Source: Nostoc sp. UHCC 0926
GTDB lineage: Bacteria > Cyanobacteriota > Cyanobacteriia > Cyanobacteriales > Nostocaceae
Length of the DNA: 64,000 bases
Assembly: GCF_028623165.1 (NCBI RefSeq)
Contig: NZ_CP117772.1
Location: 868,001 to 932,000, forward strand
Direction: 5' to 3'
Below, piece after piece: positions 7,400 to 17,206 of this stretch. The notes under the pieces are model-generated. The model did not search any database. It was given only the letters and a program-made list of their open reading frames with translations, and was not told the origin of the DNA. A program made the position numbers and the translations under genes. How positions within the stretch are numbered: position 1 is the stretch's first letter; every line of letters starts with the position of its first letter.

Positions 7400-7984
7400 T
7401 TGATAGGATAGCTGATCCGAGATAGGGTAATAAAAAAGAAGTGGAAACCTCACACTTGAAAAGTCCGTAGGTATGTTTTTGAAAAAAAGTTCCAGCGTGG
7501 CGTTTAGGTGATATCTTGATCCCAGCCATCTGCGATCGCAGAACCTCATCGTCTCACCGACTTAAGTATATTTTGTGCCATGATTACACTTTGGCGCTTT
7601 CGCCCTTTCTCTGGTAAGCAATTACGGGGCACTTTACCCCTGGTAAGTGCTTTGGATCAAATCACAACAGAATTAAAAGACTCCTTAGAAGGAAACCACA
7701 GTAAGGACAGAAGCTAAATTTCAGTGATGTATATTGGTTCATCACACTTAGCGCAACTATTACGTAACCCAGTCCCGCATATAAAACAAAACTTAGACAT
7801 GGGAGACAACCAAATATCTTCAAGCGTTGTTCCTGGAGTCCAACAATGGGGACAAAATTAGTTTACAATCTTCTGACACTTTATTTAACACTACCCCAAT
7901 TAAGAGTATTTACCTTTGGTGTCGCCAGAATAAGGAAAATGGTAGAGTTAAGAACTAACCAATAGCGAGAAATGTAAATAAGAT
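7400..7984. other. Gene-poor stretch with only a zinc-ribbon remnant
   Basis: Apart from the minus-strand zinc-ribbon remnant at 7714-7857, I see no supported gene here. A plus-strand 45-codon frame at 7580-7717 (MITLWRFRPFSGKQLRG) has no ribosome site or family resemblance. A minus-strand 66-codon frame at 7329-7529 crosses the palindrome and is also unconvincing. Confidence 0.4.
7714..7857 (-). pseudogene. Double zinc-ribbon fragment
   Basis: The minus-strand frame encodes a 47-residue segment with three CxxC pairs, CPHC, CFIC and CAKC, in the arrangement of small double-zinc-ribbon proteins. It ends at a TAG near 7714. A stop codon lies immediately upstream of the first residue shown, and there is no ATG before the first cysteine pair. 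The 5' end is therefore lost or displaced by a frameshift. Zinc binding is inferred from the cysteine spacing only. Confidence 0.45.
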
Positions 7985-8179
7985 ATGGCTGACCAAAAAG
8001 ATAAAGCTCAAGAAAAAAACCGCCTTGAACAGCTTCAGGAAGAACAAGGTAACACTGATTCTAAACACTCAGGCGGTGCTGGTGCTTCTGGTGGCAATTC
8101 GGGTGCAGGTAAATCTGGCACATCAAAAATTTCTGCCACTGGTACACCTGATGATATTGAAAAAATTGATCAGGAGTAA
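7985..8179 (+). CDS. Small disordered hydrophilic protein, 64 aa
   Basis: The 64-residue product has a charged N-terminus (ADQKDKAQEKNRLEQLQEEQ), a Gly/Ser-rich middle (SGGAGASGGNSGAGKSG) and an acidic tail (GTPDDIEKIDQE). It is probably intrinsically disordered. It looks like a small hypothetical protein family I associate with Nostoc-type genomes, but no function is known to me. It is followed by a strong inverted repeat at 8237-8286. Confidence 0.55.
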   Translation: MADQKDKAQEKNRLEQLQEEQGNTDSKHSGGAGASGGNSGAGKSGTSKISATGTPDDIEKIDQE

Positions 8180-8236
8180 AGCTGACTCCGACGACGAGTC
8201 AAGGTTTAGTTGGGCCGGTTTTCATTAGGAACTCAA

Positions 8237-8286
8237 CTCAACAATGGTGCATTGAATACCTTATTATTCACTCCACCATTGTTGAG
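8237..8286. terminator. Inverted repeat between convergent genes
   Basis: Arms of 13 bases, CTCAACAATGGTG at 8237-8249 and its exact complement at 8274-8286, are separated by 24 bases. The site lies between a plus-strand gene ending at 8179 and a minus-strand gene ending at 8423. It may therefore serve as a terminator hairpin. There is no clean T-run after it. Confidence 0.4.
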
Positions 8287-8422
8287 CATCCTCAAGTCAG
8301 AAGGCACACCTCACTGATTTGACTGTTTTTAACTAGGGTTAAAAAACCTGTACAAGAAAAAGCTACTTGGTACAAATCCAGAGTAGTGTTGATCTTAATC
8401 TATACCTCATTTTCCGCTCCAA

Positions 8423-8965
8423 TTAAGATGGGTTTGCCCTGGCGGTTCCCCGGAGTCTGAGAGTCTGATATGACTGTAATTGTCCAAACAGGGGAGTGCG
8501 GATAGATCCTGATGTTTTTTGAGTAGTTAAAATGGCTTCGGTTTGAACAGGAGTTTCTCGCGTCCCGATAACTAAGTTGATAATTGGTAAGAGTAAGCTC
8601 AGTTTGACTATATTTCCTCCTAAATTAGGGTTTGGTGACTTGCTAATAATTACTGTCACTAGTGTACCGATATCAGTAGCTAAGGTTTTAATTTGGTCAC
8701 CACTGAAATGAGTGGAAATATTTTGAGTTCTGTAATCAAGCTGTGGAACTCCATTCAGAAGTGAATACTTAATGTAAATGTCTTCGCCCTGAAGTTCAAA
8801 CTCATTCGGTCGTTGCACAACAATTGCTTGTGCTGGCTTTGTGGATTTGGTCATCAAAAAAGATACGAGTGATGTGGCCGTCAAACCAGTCACAAAGGTG
8901 AGAGCAGTTCTAAGAATTTGACGGCGGGGAAAACTCGCAAACATCTCTTCTAAGTTAGGTTTCAT
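8423..8965 (-). CDS. Exported protein of unknown function with Tat-like signal
   Basis: The 180-aa product has an N-terminal segment with a twin arginine (FPRRQILRTALTFV) and a hydrophobic core ending near STKPAQA. This resembles a Tat or lipid-free signal peptide, so export across the inner or thylakoid membrane is likely. The mature part (FELQGEDIYIKYSLLNGVP, later FSGDQIKTLATDIGTLVTV) has no motif I can name. A second hydrophobic stretch, LSLLLPIINLVIG, may insert in or contact the membrane. Confidence 0.65.
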   Translation of the reverse strand: MKPNLEEMFASFPRRQILRTALTFVTGLTATSLVSFLMTKSTKPAQAIVVQRPNEFELQGEDIYIKYSLLNGVPQLDYRTQNISTHFSGDQIKTLATDIGTLVTVIISKSPNPNLGGNIVKLSLLLPIINLVIGTRETPVQTEAILTTQKTSGSIRTPLFGQLQSYQTLRLRGTARANPS

Positions 8966-9075
8966 AATTAATAAATCTCAGAAGCTGATAAATCTTATCT
9001 TTTCAATCATCTCAATAAATTCATTGTTTGTATTAAGAAAATATTAAATTTTGATTAACATTGATCTATTTTTTA

Positions 9076-9543
9076 TCATGGCTTCATGCGATCGCATAAA
9101 GCCACCCTCAGAGAAAACCAATTTCTGGCTTGTTCAATAGCAGGTGATAAGAGTTGGGCAATATTCAACCATGAGGGCGTGTCTGTGCTGGTTTTTTTTC
9201 TAAATTGCGTATTTTCTGCTTCACTCCAGTTTCCAAGTTGCTGGTAAGCTAATGATAAATCGCCCAGCGTCATCGCTTGTCGCAGTTCATCTCCATTGCT
9301 TTTGAATGCAGAAATAGCGTGCTGCCATACTTTAACAGCTTCAGCAAACTGTTCGGCTTCATAGAATTTTCTCCCCTGTTCATACAAGTTTTGAGCATTG
9401 GACAAGCTTTGAATACTATAGTTTTCCGATGTTATATGTGCGAAAGTCGGCGACAGTAACCCTGTGCCCAAGAACATAGACGAAAGCAGCAGTACACTTA
9501 GAAAACGTTTGATTTTCCGTAATCTATATTTTTTTCTTGCCAT
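9076..9543 (-). CDS. Exported TPR protein, probably a truncated CHAT-type protein
   Basis: The 155-aa product has a cationic N-terminus (ARKKYRLRKIKRFLSVLLL) and a hydrophobic signal segment ending near LLSPTFA. About two TPR units follow (ALYEQGRKFYEAEQFAEAV-like and LGDLSLAYQQLGNWSEAE). Large secreted CHAT-TPR proteins of cyanobacteria start this way and run to 800 or more residues. Here the sequence changes character after SEAENTQF and stops, so this is probably a remnant or a short derivative. Confidence 0.6.
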   Translation of the reverse strand: MARKKYRLRKIKRFLSVLLLSSMFLGTGLLSPTFAHITSENYSIQSLSNAQNLYEQGRKFYEAEQFAEAVKVWQHAISAFKSNGDELRQAMTLGDLSLAYQQLGNWSEAENTQFRKKTSTDTPSWLNIAQLLSPAIEQARNWFSLRVALCDRMKP

Positions 9544-10112
9544 ATTTTTGACTCACTCGCACTGTGTCTTTACTCTACTGTTTTGTTTAAGTCCCGTTAA
9601 GCAAAGACCTGGATTTTCCACAGCGATTCCTCCTAGTAGAACTTGCACTCTTTGGAAGTTCGTTTAGCTTCTTTGCGAACCTCTGCTTACTTATCGGAAT
9701 CAAAAGTCCAGGAATTCCACAACTAGTTATAAAACTTCATAATTATCGGATGAATGGTCAGAAATTAGAGGTCGTTTGAAAAGTCTAAAAGTATACTAAA
9801 AAACCCCACTTCCATTCTTCTCCCCGAAAGGTCGAGAGGCTTTGAAACCCCCATTTCCTTGTAGGGATTGGCGGAACAGGGGTAGGGGGTTAGGTTTGGG
9901 AGCTTTTAGTGTTAGCAATAATACCTTTCAAACATCCTCTCAGGGCAGTCTTGTGTTTACTAATCATTCCTCGGTTCAGTAACGTCTTTTTCCTTTGCCA
10001 TGTGTTAACAGGCATATATTGTGGGCATCATAATCCCAAGCCGAATACATCAGCTAGCAGCCATAAAACTCTTTGGCAGCAAGTTTTTCATTTACAACTA
10101 TAGTATCGATTT
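9544..10112. other. Intergenic region containing an IS5-like MITE
   Basis: The only structure I can support is the MITE at 9769-9944, described separately. The frames at 9464-9667 and 9909-10103 on the plus strand overlap repeat sequence and have no family resemblance. Confidence 0.5.
9769..9944. repeat. MITE with IS5-like terminal repeats
   Basis: The left end is GAGGTCGTTTGAAAAGTCT and the right end read inward is GAGGATGTTTGAAAGGTATT. These match the ends of the IS5-type element at 36404-37523 (GAGGATGTTTGGAAAGT). The interior of about 140 bases contains C-rich and G-rich blocks but no gene. Flanks are TTA on the left and TCA on the right, an imperfect 3-bp duplication. It is probably a non-autonomous passenger of an IS5-family transposase. 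Confidence 0.6.
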
Positions 10113-11567
10113 ATGGCAGGTAGTTTTAGACGTTATCTCTTTGTTTGTCGATATAGTTTATACACTGAGTTGATTTTGGGATGCCTACAGATTCAATTAG
10201 GAGTAATCTGTAGCGTAGGTATTTTGACATTATCAGAGGCTAAGTTACAAGCTGCCCAAGCACATCAGACCTGGAAATCACTTTCAGAATTGACCGAGCG
10301 AGTCCCTATAGTAAATCCTTCTTCAGCAGAGCAATACTCAGAACTTGAAATTCACAGAGAAGTCAGAGCGGCAGATTGGGCTGATAGCGCAACCTCTTCT
10401 CTACAAAGGACTGCACCAACCAATCCGCGTACCCCTACTCAAAAGCCAGCTAGTAAGAGCGATCGCACCAGAGCATCTGGCTTTGCTAAGGGTGAACTGA
10501 ACTTCGGTCATTTACAATTTTCGATACCGCTCCCCTATCAATTAGAGCCAACACCTATTTTGATGGCAGCACCCGAAAACTTTAATCCTTCACTGCGATT
10601 ACCACCAGCGCTACCCGAACCACCGCAGAATTCTAGCCCACCAACAACTTCCACCAAACCAGAAACGCCGGATGCAGTTATGGAAAGTATTGATATGGAC
10701 TATCGCTATGACACAGACAACTTTGGCCAAACCAATTTTTTCCTCGAACCAACGGTTAAATTTCGATTGAGTAATGGCAATAGAATATTTTTCAAGACAG
10801 GTTTTAACTTCTTTAAGCAACGCGGTGTTGAATCAATTACCAATTTTCCCTTACAAATTGGATGGCAAGGAAAAATTGGGCAAGTGACTCTACAAACAGC
10901 AGCCGGAGTCGATGTGTTCAATCGTTTACCCACAGCTATCAATCTCAATGCTAAGGTGGAGGCTCCCATTTCACCGCCGCGAGTTTCGTCATCAGGTCGA
11001 TTGCTATCGGCAGTAATACTATCAGGTAATTTAGAACAAGGACCTTATAAATCCAATGCCCGAACTTTAGACAATCAAATTACTGCTTGGCGATTTGGGC
11101 CTGATTTATACTGGCAGATTGACCGTAATACCAGCTTATTTTCGTCATTGCGTTTGGGTAGTTACAACGATGGTAATTCCGAGGTGCAGTCATTTAGTAG
11201 ATTAGAGCGCAAGTTTGGACAATTTTCTTTAGCGGCTAACTTATTCACTTGGAGTTACGATCGCGATTTAGAACGCACAAGTGGCTATTTTTCCCCACCA
11301 GATTTCTTAGTTTATAACGGTGAGGTGGCTTGGGAGGGAGATATTGCTAGTTTTTTACGCTGTCGCCTCGCTGCCAATTTAGGACGACAACGACTTAAAG
11401 GAGAATTTGACAACGCTAATACTTATCAAACGCGCTGTACGGTAAAGGTTTCACCGAATATAGAGCTAGACCTCGGCTATAGCTTTAGTAATGTCCGAAA
11501 TCAAGAAACCGGGGGAAGTGCCTATAGTGGTAATTCCTTGACAGGACAGTTGCGGGTCAAATTTTAG
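10113..11567 (+). CDS. Putative outer-membrane beta-barrel protein
   Basis: The 484-aa product has a hydrophobic N-terminal segment (LILGLQIQLGVICSVG region, residues about 17-40) and a Pro/Thr-rich spacer (residues about 90-190). The C-terminal half is made of alternating short beta strands (FFLEPTVKFRLSNGNRIFFK, GQVTLQTAAGVDVFN, CTVKVSPNIELDLGYSF) ending in LRVKF, with the terminal phenylalanine typical of outer-membrane barrels. The strand pattern is reminiscent of the barrel of BcsC-type exopolysaccharide exporters, which would fit the BcsA-like synthase 16 kb away. That link is inference. It is followed after 22 bases by a hybrid kinase on the same strand. Confidence 0.65.
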   Translation: MAGSFRRYLFVCRYSLYTELILGCLQIQLGVICSVGILTLSEAKLQAAQAHQTWKSLSELTERVPIVNPSSAEQYSELEIHREVRAADWADSATSSLQRTAPTNPRTPTQKPASKSDRTRASGFAKGELNFGHLQFSIPLPYQLEPTPILMAAPENFNPSLRLPPALPEPPQNSSPPTTSTKPETPDAVMESIDMDYRYDTDNFGQTNFFLEPTVKFRLSNGNRIFFKTGFNFFKQRGVESITNFPLQIGWQGKIGQVTLQTAAGVDVFNRLPTAINLNAKVEAPISPPRVSSSGRLLSAVILSGNLEQGPYKSNARTLDNQITAWRFGPDLYWQIDRNTSLFSSLRLGSYNDGNSEVQSFSRLERKFGQFSLAANLFTWSYDRDLERTSGYFSPPDFLVYNGEVAWEGDIASFLRCRLAANLGRQRLKGEFDNANTYQTRCTVKVSPNIELDLGYSFSNVRNQETGGSAYSGNSLTGQLRVKF

Positions 11568-11589
11568 GAGTCATTGATAAGGCTGAAGA

Positions 11590-14500
11590 ATGAAAGCACC
11601 ATTACCTGATAACGAAGCACAGCGAATCGAATCTCTTTTGGAGTATAAAATCCTCGATACTCGTTCGGAAGCTGCCTTTGACGACCTCACCCGTTTAGCC
11701 TCCTATATTTGTGGAACTCCCATTGCCTTAATCAGTTTAGTTGATAGCGATCGCCAGTGGTTCAAGTCCAAAGTTGGCTTGGATGCCCTAGAAACACCGC
11801 GAGATGTAGCATTCTGCGCCCATGCTATTATGCAACCTGAAGTTTTTGTTGTGCCTGATGCAACCGAAGACGAAAGGTTTGCTACAAACCCGCTAGTCAC
11901 CTCTGACCCCAATGTTCAGTTTTATGCTGGTGTACCGCTGATTAACCCTGAAGGATATGCACTAGGAACACTTTGTGTAATTGACCATATACCAAGAGAA
12001 CTCTCTCCAGAACAAGTTGAAGCATTACGAATTATAGGTAGCCAGGTAATCAAGCAACTAGAAATGCGGCGCAACTTAGCAGGTTTGGTGTTGGCGAGTG
12101 ACACACGCAAACAGGCACAAAAGGGACGTAAACAATTTTTTAAAAGAGTAGCCGGAGGATTTGGGTTAGCATCAGCAATTTTAGTTTTGATTGGCGTGAT
12201 TTCTTATCAAAACACACGCATATTAATTGATACTAAAAATCAGGTGCAAAAAACCCAAGAGAAAATCAATAAACTGGAAGAATTACTGTCCGATATGAAG
12301 GATGCTGAGACTGGACAACGCGGTTATATTCTCACTGGACAAGAAAGTTATCTGGAACCTTATCAAGCAGTAGTTGGAAACATCGATCAAAAAATTGCAG
12401 AACTGAAGGATTTAATCGTAGATCAACCTAGCCAACAAAAGCAGTTTGCAACCCTTGAATCTCTGATAGCTGCAAAACTTGCCATACTCAAGCAGACTAT
12501 ATATCTGCGTCAAAATCAGGGATTCGACGCAGCATTGCAGCTAATCCAGACAAATCAGGGAAAATATCTCATGGATAATATCCGCAAGGTCATACATGAG
12601 ATAGAGAATCAGGATAAAAGGTTGCTCCAACAGCAATCACAAGCTGCAAAAGCCAGTGCTAACAAGACGCTTTTGACACTTGCGATCGCTATTTTTCTAA
12701 GTTTTCTCATTTTGGGTATAGTTTACTACTTAATTTCTCGTGAGGTAAAAGAGCGTAAATTAACAGAGGAAACACTGAACCAAGAACGCAACTTTATCTC
12801 AGCAGTCCTTGATACAGCCAGCGCTTTGGTAATAGTTATTGACACACAAGGGCAAATCGTTCGCTTCAATCAAGCTTGTGAACAAATAACTGGTTACTCA
12901 TTTGATGAGGTGAGAGGAAGGCATTTCTGGAACCTGTTTTTACTTCCTGAACAGGTAGAGGAAGTTAAAGCAGTTTTTGAGCAGTTACGATCTGGTGAAG
13001 GGCCCAAAGAGTACGAAAACTATTGGGTAACTAAGGATGGCAGTCGGCGGCTCATTGCCTGGGCTAACACTACCTTGCAAGACTATCAGGGCCACGTTGA
13101 ATACATTGTCGCCACAGGTATCGACATCACCGATGTATTCGAGGATCTGCGCTTACGCAAACTAGCTGAACAGCATCTCAAAGCAGAGTATGCTACAACC
13201 CGCGTCTTAGCAGAGTCAACTACAATCAACGAAGCTATGCCCCAAATTCTGCAAGGAATCTGCGAAAGTTTGGGATGGGATTTAAGTGAATTTTGGATGG
13301 TAGATCAACGAGCAAATCTACTGTCATTGCTAAATTCCTGGTATAAAATATCCTCAAAGATGCAAGAATTTGACATCCTAAGTCGGCAGATCACGTTTGC
13401 ACCAGGAATTGGGCTGCCTGGTCGTGTCTGGGCTAATGTTGAACCTGTTTGGATTGCTGATGTCATTAAAGAGCAGAATTTCATGCGCTCTCAAATCGCT
13501 GCGGAAGTAGAACTGCACGGAGCTTTCGGTTTTCCAATCCGTAGTGGTAAAAAAATCATCGGTGTCATTACCTGCTTTAGCCATGAGATCCAGCAACATG
13601 ACCCGGATTTGGCAACAGTAATGAATTCGATTGGTGAGCAAGTAGGGCAGTTTATTGAGCGCAAGCAGGCAGAAGAAGAACTTCAACGCCAAAACTTGCG
13701 ATCGCAATTATTTACTGAAATTACCCTCAAGATTCGTCAGTCTTTGCAAATCAAAGAAATTCTCCAAATCACTGTTACGGAGGTACAGAAAATTATCCAT
13801 AGCGATCGAGTTTTGATTTATCAACCTTTGGCAGATGGATCTGAAACCACTGTAGTTGAGGCAGTAGTTTCTGGGTGGCTGGCAATTAAAGAGAAAAAGC
13901 TCACTGATGCTTACTTTCAAGCGGAATATACACAGCAATACTATCTACAGCAGTATCGTCAAAGACGGGATATCGAGCTTGCTGAATTGGATATAGCTGA
14001 AGTCCAAAAAAGCCAGATGGAATTACTGCAAGAATTTGGGGTGAAGTCCAATTTGGTCATACCCATTCTTGTCAAAGAAGAACTCTGCGGTTTGCTGATT
14101 GTCCATCAGTGTAGCAGTTCCCGCCAATGGTCTAGCTTTGAAACTCATCTTTTACGGCAAATAGCTGACCAAGTAGGTATTGCCTTAGCCCAAGCCCAAA
14201 TGTTAAGCGCAGAAACTCAACAGCGACGAGAACTCGAAATTGCCCGTCAGCAAGCTGAATTAGCTTCTCAAACCAAAAGTGCCTTTTTGGCCAATATGAG
14301 CCATGAAATTCGGACTCCAATGAATGCTGTGTTAGGCATGACAGGCTTAATGTTAGAAACTCCCCTCAATTCAGAGCAACAGGATTTTATTGAAACAATT
14401 CGCATTAGTGGAGACGCTCTTTTAAGCCTGATCAACGAAATTTTGGATCTGTCCAAACTTGAGGCTGGGGAAATGGCACTGGAAACTCTAGATTTTAACT

Positions 14501-16287
14501 TATCTAGCTGTGTGGAAGAGGTGTTGGAATTATTGGCTCCCCCAGCCCATAATAAGGGATTAGAAATTGCAGCGTTGATTTATCCCAACGTCCCTACCCA
14601 CCTCCAAGGCGATGCTGGCCGCCTACGGCAAATTCTGATGAACCTGATCAGCAATGCGATCAAGTTCACCAGTAATGGAGAGGTAATATTACGAGCAGAA
14701 TTGCGATCGCAAACCTCTACTACAGCCACCATTTATTTTGCCATCATAGATACTGGTCTTGGCATCACCTCTGAAGACCAATCCAAACTCTTTACGCCAT
14801 TTACCCAAGTAGATGCTTCCACTACCCGCAAATATGGCGGTACAGGTTTGGGATTAGCCATCTGTAAGCAACTGGTAAGCTTGATGGCAGGAGAAATTGG
14901 CGTAGAAAGTCAGTTGGGAAAAGGATCTAAGTTTTGGTTTGAAGTAACTCTCGCCAAGCAACTTTACCCTATTTCCTCAGAAGGCAATGACTTCGCCAAC
15001 GCCAAGGGCGAACGCGAACTTTTGCTCAATCGGCGCTTGTTAGTAGTGGATGATAATGCCACTAATCGCAAAATCATCCACCATCAAGCTACCCGTTGGG
15101 GGATGCTGGTGGATCAGGCTGCTTCGGCTACTACTGCCCTTCAAGCTATTCAGGAAGCCGCCAAGCAAAAAAATCTCTATGACATAGCTGTGATTGACAT
15201 GCAGATGCCAGAAATAGATGGGATGACCTTGGGAGAGCAAATTAAGGCAAATTCAGCGATCGCTAGGCTACCTTTGATTATGCTTACCTCTACTAATCAA
15301 AGGGATGAAATCCAACGAGCGCTAAAAATAGGATTTGCGGCTTATTTGGTCAAACCTGTTAAGCCGTCCCGACTCCTCGATACCATGATGACTATCTTAG
15401 GAACCCAGATGGAACAGGAGGAATCAGAAGTCACAAGTCAGGAATTAAAACTTAAAAATCAAGAAAACAACAGCAAGTATCATTCTCTTGGCTCCCCCAA
15501 ATTTAGAATTCTCTTAGCTGAAGATAATCTGGTGAATCAAAAAGTTGCCTTGAAGCAACTCCAAAGCCTGGGCTACAGTGCTGATGTCGCTGGTAATGGG
15601 AAAGAAGTTTTGCAGTTATTGGAAAAAATTCCCTACGATTTAATTCTGATGGATTGCCAAATGCCAGTTCTCGACGGTTTTGAAACCACAAAAGAAATTC
15701 ATCGTTGGCAAGAAAGCAGCTTTGCCAGCAGTCGTCGTCCTGTGGTAGTTGCAATGACAGCTAATGCGATGAAAGAAGATCAACAAATGTGTCTAGATGC
15801 CGGAATGGACGACTATCTGAGCAAGCCAGTAACGAAACAAAAATTGGCGGCGGCGCTAGAGCGTTGGGGAAGTGTGATATTCAAGGCAAAAGAAATAGCT
15901 GCTACAGAGCAGATTTCTACTACAGATATCAGTTCAGTTAACCTCCCAATTGATTGGGAACGTTTGCATCAACTCTCGGAAAATAATCCAGAATTTGAAT
16001 TGGAACTACTGCAAATATTTGTTGAAGATGTTCAACCTCGTCTAGAGGTAATAAGAATAGCGATCGCTGCTCATGACTTTGGTCAAATAGCGCGAGAAGC
16101 CCATCAAATTAAAGGTGCTAGTGCTAATGTTGGAGCAACAACTATGCATCTGGCAGCAGAAAAACTAGAACAACTAGCTTACAACCAAGAGCGTCGAGGT
16201 ACTACTAACTTCATCTCAGAGTTAGAAGAGTTTGTTAAACGCATCCAAAAATTTTTGATCTGTAAAGATAGTAACGTAGAAATCTGA
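11590..16287 (+). CDS. Hybrid histidine kinase: GAF-CHASE3-PAS-GAF-GAF-HisKA-HATPase-REC-REC-HPt
   Basis: This 1565-aa membrane sensor carries out a complete phosphorelay in one chain. A GAF domain (about 25-160) precedes TM1 (about 185-208). An outside CHASE3 domain follows (about 213-350, with AETGQRGYILTGQESYL), then TM2 (about 357-383), PAS (about 400-513), two GAFs (about 533-690 and 700-873), HisKA with H905 (NMSHEIRTPMNAVLGM) and HATPase (about 1003-1123). REC1 has D1203 (VIDMQMPEIDG), REC2 has D1355 (LMDCQMPVLDG), and HPt has H1505 (AHQIKGASANVGA). All phospho-acceptor residues are present. A cytoplasmic GAF in front of CHASE3 is unusual. Residues near 1133 contain FANAKGERE, encoded by a short dispersed DNA repeat inserted in frame. 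REC2-HPt is nearly identical to that of the kinase at 20078. Confidence 0.95.
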   Translation: MKAPLPDNEAQRIESLLEYKILDTRSEAAFDDLTRLASYICGTPIALISLVDSDRQWFKSKVGLDALETPRDVAFCAHAIMQPEVFVVPDATEDERFATNPLVTSDPNVQFYAGVPLINPEGYALGTLCVIDHIPRELSPEQVEALRIIGSQVIKQLEMRRNLAGLVLASDTRKQAQKGRKQFFKRVAGGFGLASAILVLIGVISYQNTRILIDTKNQVQKTQEKINKLEELLSDMKDAETGQRGYILTGQESYLEPYQAVVGNIDQKIAELKDLIVDQPSQQKQFATLESLIAAKLAILKQTIYLRQNQGFDAALQLIQTNQGKYLMDNIRKVIHEIENQDKRLLQQQSQAAKASANKTLLTLAIAIFLSFLILGIVYYLISREVKERKLTEETLNQERNFISAVLDTASALVIVIDTQGQIVRFNQACEQITGYSFDEVRGRHFWNLFLLPEQVEEVKAVFEQLRSGEGPKEYENYWVTKDGSRRLIAWANTTLQDYQGHVEYIVATGIDITDVFEDLRLRKLAEQHLKAEYATTRVLAESTTINEAMPQILQGICESLGWDLSEFWMVDQRANLLSLLNSWYKISSKMQEFDILSRQITFAPGIGLPGRVWANVEPVWIADVIKEQNFMRSQIAAEVELHGAFGFPIRSGKKIIGVITCFSHEIQQHDPDLATVMNSIGEQVGQFIERKQAEEELQRQNLRSQLFTEITLKIRQSLQIKEILQITVTEVQKIIHSDRVLIYQPLADGSETTVVEAVVSGWLAIKEKKLTDAYFQAEYTQQYYLQQYRQRRDIELAELDIAEVQKSQMELLQEFGVKSNLVIPILVKEELCGLLIVHQCSSSRQWSSFETHLLRQIADQVGIALAQAQMLSAETQQRRELEIARQQAELASQTKSAFLANMSHEIRTPMNAVLGMTGLMLETPLNSEQQDFIETIRISGDALLSLINEILDLSKLEAGEMALETLDFNLSSCVEEVLELLAPPAHNKGLEIAALIYPNVPTHLQGDAGRLRQILMNLISNAIKFTSNGEVILRAELRSQTSTTATIYFAIIDTGLGITSEDQSKLFTPFTQVDASTTRKYGGTGLGLAICKQLVSLMAGEIGVESQLGKGSKFWFEVTLAKQLYPISSEGNDFANAKGERELLLNRRLLVVDDNATNRKIIHHQATRWGMLVDQAASATTALQAIQEAAKQKNLYDIAVIDMQMPEIDGMTLGEQIKANSAIARLPLIMLTSTNQRDEIQRALKIGFAAYLVKPVKPSRLLDTMMTILGTQMEQEESEVTSQELKLKNQENNSKYHSLGSPKFRILLAEDNLVNQKVALKQLQSLGYSADVAGNGKEVLQLLEKIPYDLILMDCQMPVLDGFETTKEIHRWQESSFASSRRPVVVAMTANAMKEDQQMCLDAGMDDYLSKPVTKQKLAAALERWGSVIFKAKEIAATEQISTTDISSVNLPIDWERLHQLSENNPEFELELLQIFVEDVQPRLEVIRIAIAAHDFGQIAREAHQIKGASANVGATTMHLAAEKLEQLAYNQERRGTTNFISELEEFVKRIQKFLICKDSNVEI

Positions 16288-16527
16288 CAAATTAATAATA
16301 TTTATTAATAAACAAAAAGTGACAATTTTTTATGAGTAAGCATGAATAATACCCATTTCATATTCTGAATGATAGAACTTGCGAACAACTGGGAATAATA
16401 ACTTTGATGTACTAAAAGTAGGTTCGGTGAGTTAACTGCATCTTATGCTGAGAATTTTCAGCCTAAATATCAGTTAAATGTATCACCTCCTATCCCCAAT
16501 TAATTCCCGAAAAGTGAGGTTTTCCTG

Positions 16528-17184
16528 ATGAGTCAGATGAGTAGAGACGATGTACGAGAACGGCTTGGCAATATCGATCAGATCCGCGATATTATTTTGG
16601 GAACACAGCTAAGAGACTACGAAAATCGATTTAACAAGCTGGAGTCAGATATCTCTCTCCTGCAACAACAGATGCGATCGCATGTCGATCAACTCAAGTC
16701 AAACTTTTCAGCTGAACTAAAGGCAGGGTTTGAGGCGGTGGAGAAAAAGCTGAAGTCACTCAACCTGACAACTCAAGAAGAAACTCTTGACTTACGGCAA
16801 CAAGTTGATAGACTCAATAAAAAGTTCTCTAACAGTGTTCAGTCTCTTGATGACACATTAGATACCCAAACTACCGCGATTCGAGATGAAATCTTTCATA
16901 CTAAAGTCCAATTACAAGATGATGTTACAGCCTTACGGGATCTGATTTTAGAAGAAATAGATCGACGCTTCTCACAGTTGACAGACACTAAGGTTTCTAA
17001 AGACGATATGGCTGAAACTTTGTTTGCTTTGGGAATGCGTCTGAAAGAAACTGAATTCATTCCTAAATTGCGAGAAGCAGCCGATGAAGGCAGCAACGAC
17101 TATACTCCTGTACCGCTTCTAGAAACTGCAAATTTGTCAAAAGTGTTAACTCACTCGAACAGTACCGCAGAATTACATTCGTAA
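16528..17184 (+). CDS. Coiled-coil protein preceding the OmpA/GTPase genes
   Basis: The 218-aa product is almost entirely predicted coiled coil (DYENRFNKLESDISLLQQQM, FEAVEKKLKSLN, LDDTLDTQTTAIRDEIFHTK). A short globular C-terminal part carries MAETLFALGMRLKETEFIP. There is no signal peptide or membrane segment, so it is cytoplasmic. It sits 22 bases before the OmpA-type gene and in line with the small GTPase and two hybrid kinases. I recognise it as part of a recurrent cyanobacterial neighbourhood but know no assigned function. An adaptor between GTPase and membrane protein is a reasonable guess only. Confidence 0.75.
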   Translation: MSQMSRDDVRERLGNIDQIRDIILGTQLRDYENRFNKLESDISLLQQQMRSHVDQLKSNFSAELKAGFEAVEKKLKSLNLTTQEETLDLRQQVDRLNKKFSNSVQSLDDTLDTQTTAIRDEIFHTKVQLQDDVTALRDLILEEIDRRFSQLTDTKVSKDDMAETLFALGMRLKETEFIPKLREAADEGSNDYTPVPLLETANLSKVLTHSNSTAELHS

Positions 17185-17206
17185 TCAAGTCAGAAGGTAA
17201 GGATAA

